Origin: Marinomonas profundimaris
GTDB lineage: Bacteria > Pseudomonadota > Gammaproteobacteria > Pseudomonadales > Marinomonadaceae
Length of the DNA stretch: 64,000 nucleotides
NCBI RefSeq assembly: GCF_000508165.1
Contig: NZ_AYOZ01000006.1
Coordinates: 47,076 to 111,075 of the forward strand
Direction: 5' to 3'
Numbering within the stretch: the first letter of the stretch is position 1; every line of letters starts with the position of its first letter. Positions 62,899-64,000 of this stretch are shown here, piece by piece. Both the position numbers and the translations under genes were made by a program. The notes under the pieces were generated by a model. The model did not search any database, was not told the origin of the DNA, and saw nothing but the letters and a program-made list of their open reading frames with translations.

Positions 62899-63987
62899 AT
62901 GGAACAAGTTTTAACCATATTGATTGCGGACGATAACCCCTCTGACCGTATTTTATTAAAAGCCATTCTTAGCCAATTTGGGCACAAGGTCATATCTGCG
63001 GTTGATGGGCAAGATGCAATTGATAAGTTTGACCCTCAGCTTATTCAATTAGTTTGCTTGGACATTAAAATGCCACGCAAAGACGGCTGGGAAGCCGCAT
63101 TAGAAATTCAGCAGCGAGCGGGTGAATTATTTGTTCCTATTATTTTTCTTTCTGGCATTACGGACCCTATTGCGCTATCTAACTGTCTTCGCATCGGAGG
63201 CACTGATTTTATATCTAAGCCTTATAGTCCTGCGCTTATTACAACGAAGTTAAACGCCATTGTTAGGTTGTTGGTTATGCAAAAAACGCTTGAAGAACAG
63301 CGTGATGCAATGGCCTTATACAATGAAAAACTCTTGCATGAGCAGGATGTTGCTAAAATCGTTTATGAAAATATAACCCATTCCAATTGTTTAAAAGATC
63401 CTGCGTTGTCCACCATGCATTATGGTACTCACACATTTAATGGCGATGTTATCTTGGCCGCCTATAAGCCGAATGGTGGAATGCATATATTATTAGGTGA
63501 TTTTACGGGGCATGGGCTTTCTGCTGCTATTGGTGCATTGCCTCTAGCGGATATCTTTTTTGATTGGACGAAAAAAGGCTTTTTAATGCGACAGATTATC
63601 CCAGAGATAAATGCGCGCCTTAAGGGGATTTTACCGCCAAATATGTTTTGCAGTGCCGCTTTTATTGATATTAAAGTGAACAATAAAAGTATTGAAGTTT
63701 GGAATGGTGGTCTGCCGGATTTATTGTTTTTCTCGCAAGCAGAGGATAAACCGATACGATTCTCTTCTAAGAATCTCCCTTTGGGAGTATTACCTCCTGA
63801 TGTATTTGAGTGTCAAATAGACCCTATGTCTTTTGTCCCTGGAGACAGGTTGATGGTGTTTTCTGATGGTGTTTACGAAGCGTCAGATCTATCGGGGCAA
63901 ATGTTTTGTCACTCTGTACTTAATCCTCTTTATCAAGGGGAGATTGATGCTGCTCATTCGGTAGGTTGGTTTGTAGTGGTCAAGTAA
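62899..63987 (+). CDS. Response regulator with PP2C (SpoIIE-like) phosphatase domain, C-terminus apparently disrupted
   Basis: 362 residues before the stop at 63987. Receiver domain (1-~120) with LVCLDIKMPRKDGWEAA as phospho-acceptor region and SKPYSP. A short helical linker is followed by a PP2C/SpoIIE domain (~165 on): GDVILAAYKPNGGMHILLGDFTGHGLSAAIGALPLADIFF, LPLGVLP, and VFSDGVYEASD. The family's final DDxT motif is missing. The reading frame ends in GWFVVVK right where a sequence resembling an insertion-element end begins (63972), so the native gene seems cut off. It would dephosphorylate the STAS protein when activated. Confidence 0.85.
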   Translation: MEQVLTILIADDNPSDRILLKAILSQFGHKVISAVDGQDAIDKFDPQLIQLVCLDIKMPRKDGWEAALEIQQRAGELFVPIIFLSGITDPIALSNCLRIGGTDFISKPYSPALITTKLNAIVRLLVMQKTLEEQRDAMALYNEKLLHEQDVAKIVYENITHSNCLKDPALSTMHYGTHTFNGDVILAAYKPNGGMHILLGDFTGHGLSAAIGALPLADIFFDWTKKGFLMRQIIPEINARLKGILPPNMFCSAAFIDIKVNNKSIEVWNGGLPDLLFFSQAEDKPIRFSSKNLPLGVLPPDVFECQIDPMSFVPGDRLMVFSDGVYEASDLSGQMFCHSVLNPLYQGEIDAAHSVGWFVVVK

Positions 63988-63997
63988 AACTGGCCAC
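63972..63997. mobile_element. Candidate left end of an insertion sequence
   Basis: TGTAGTGGTCAAGTAAAACT followed by GGCCACC begins where the PP2C frame loses homology. It starts with TG and has the imperfect self-complement GTGG(T)C...GGCCAC, typical of IS terminal repeats. The element itself would lie beyond the window. I cannot name a family. Confidence 0.4.
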
Positions 63998-64000
63998 CGC

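Noticed and set aside
1..64000. CRISPR arrays, integrons, prophage, toxin-antitoxin or restriction systems
   Set aside because: No regularly spaced repeats, integrase, phage, nuclease or TA-like genes were found.

Overview
This window looks like chromosomal DNA of a marine gammaproteobacterium, most likely Marinomonas or a close relative in the Oceanospirillales. That placement is an inference from gene content: a FabY-type initiating ketosynthase, the comF-bioA / bioBFHCD biotin arrangement, rpsF-rpsR-DUF2232-rplI-dnaB, an Aer-type receptor and a polar-type flagellar cluster. Base composition is moderate and even. I see no rRNA or tRNA genes, CRISPR array, prophage or integron. The only sign of a mobile element is a candidate insertion end at the extreme right edge.

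Layout. 1-9.5 kb: end of a TatD-family hydrolase, a degenerate RmlD-like reductase, two membrane proteins of unknown role, YceI, a LysR regulator, fabY, a Bax-like glucosaminidase, a glutathionyl-hydroquinone reductase and a membrane diguanylate cyclase. 9.5-18.3 kb: a strong promoter driving a heavily structured candidate ncRNA with its own UUCG terminator, then a RutR-like TetR regulator with a LysE exporter, upp, a divergent Lon, a MATE pump, TlyA and a mercaptopyruvate sulfurtransferase. 18.4-30.5 kb: cell-surface and LPS genes (ugd, a YejM-like sulfatase-fold protein, a CDP-glycerol type transferase and cytidylyltransferase, two glycosyltransferases, an AGE-family epimerase, then hldE-msbA-waaA). 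30.5-37.7 kb: TPP riboswitch-thiBPQ, three DMT transporters and MipA/OmpV. 37.9-43.1 kb: rpsF-rpsR-DUF2232-rplI, dnaB and aer. 43.2-49.9 kb: biotin synthesis, with a BirA-type operator lying inside comF. 50-64 kb: flagellar regulators and export/basal-body genes (a fleQ/flrA-like gene without AAA+ domain, flrB, flrC, fliEFGHIJ), followed by four genes that look like a signalling module (CheW-like protein, degenerate chemoreceptor, STAS protein, receiver-PP2C phosphatase).

Most noteworthy: (i) at the usual position of the flagellar master regulator FleQ/FlrA sits a 156-residue protein that keeps the N-terminal domain and the Fis-type HTH but has no sigma54-activating AAA+ domain; (ii) the roughly 235-nt multi-hairpin RNA at 9583-9817; (iii) a teichoic-acid-like glycerol-phosphate pair inside a Gram-negative LPS locus; (iv) the putative partner-switching module directly after fliJ, whose last gene seems cut off near the window end by a mobile element; (v) an operator-promoter overlap for biotin genes embedded in comF.
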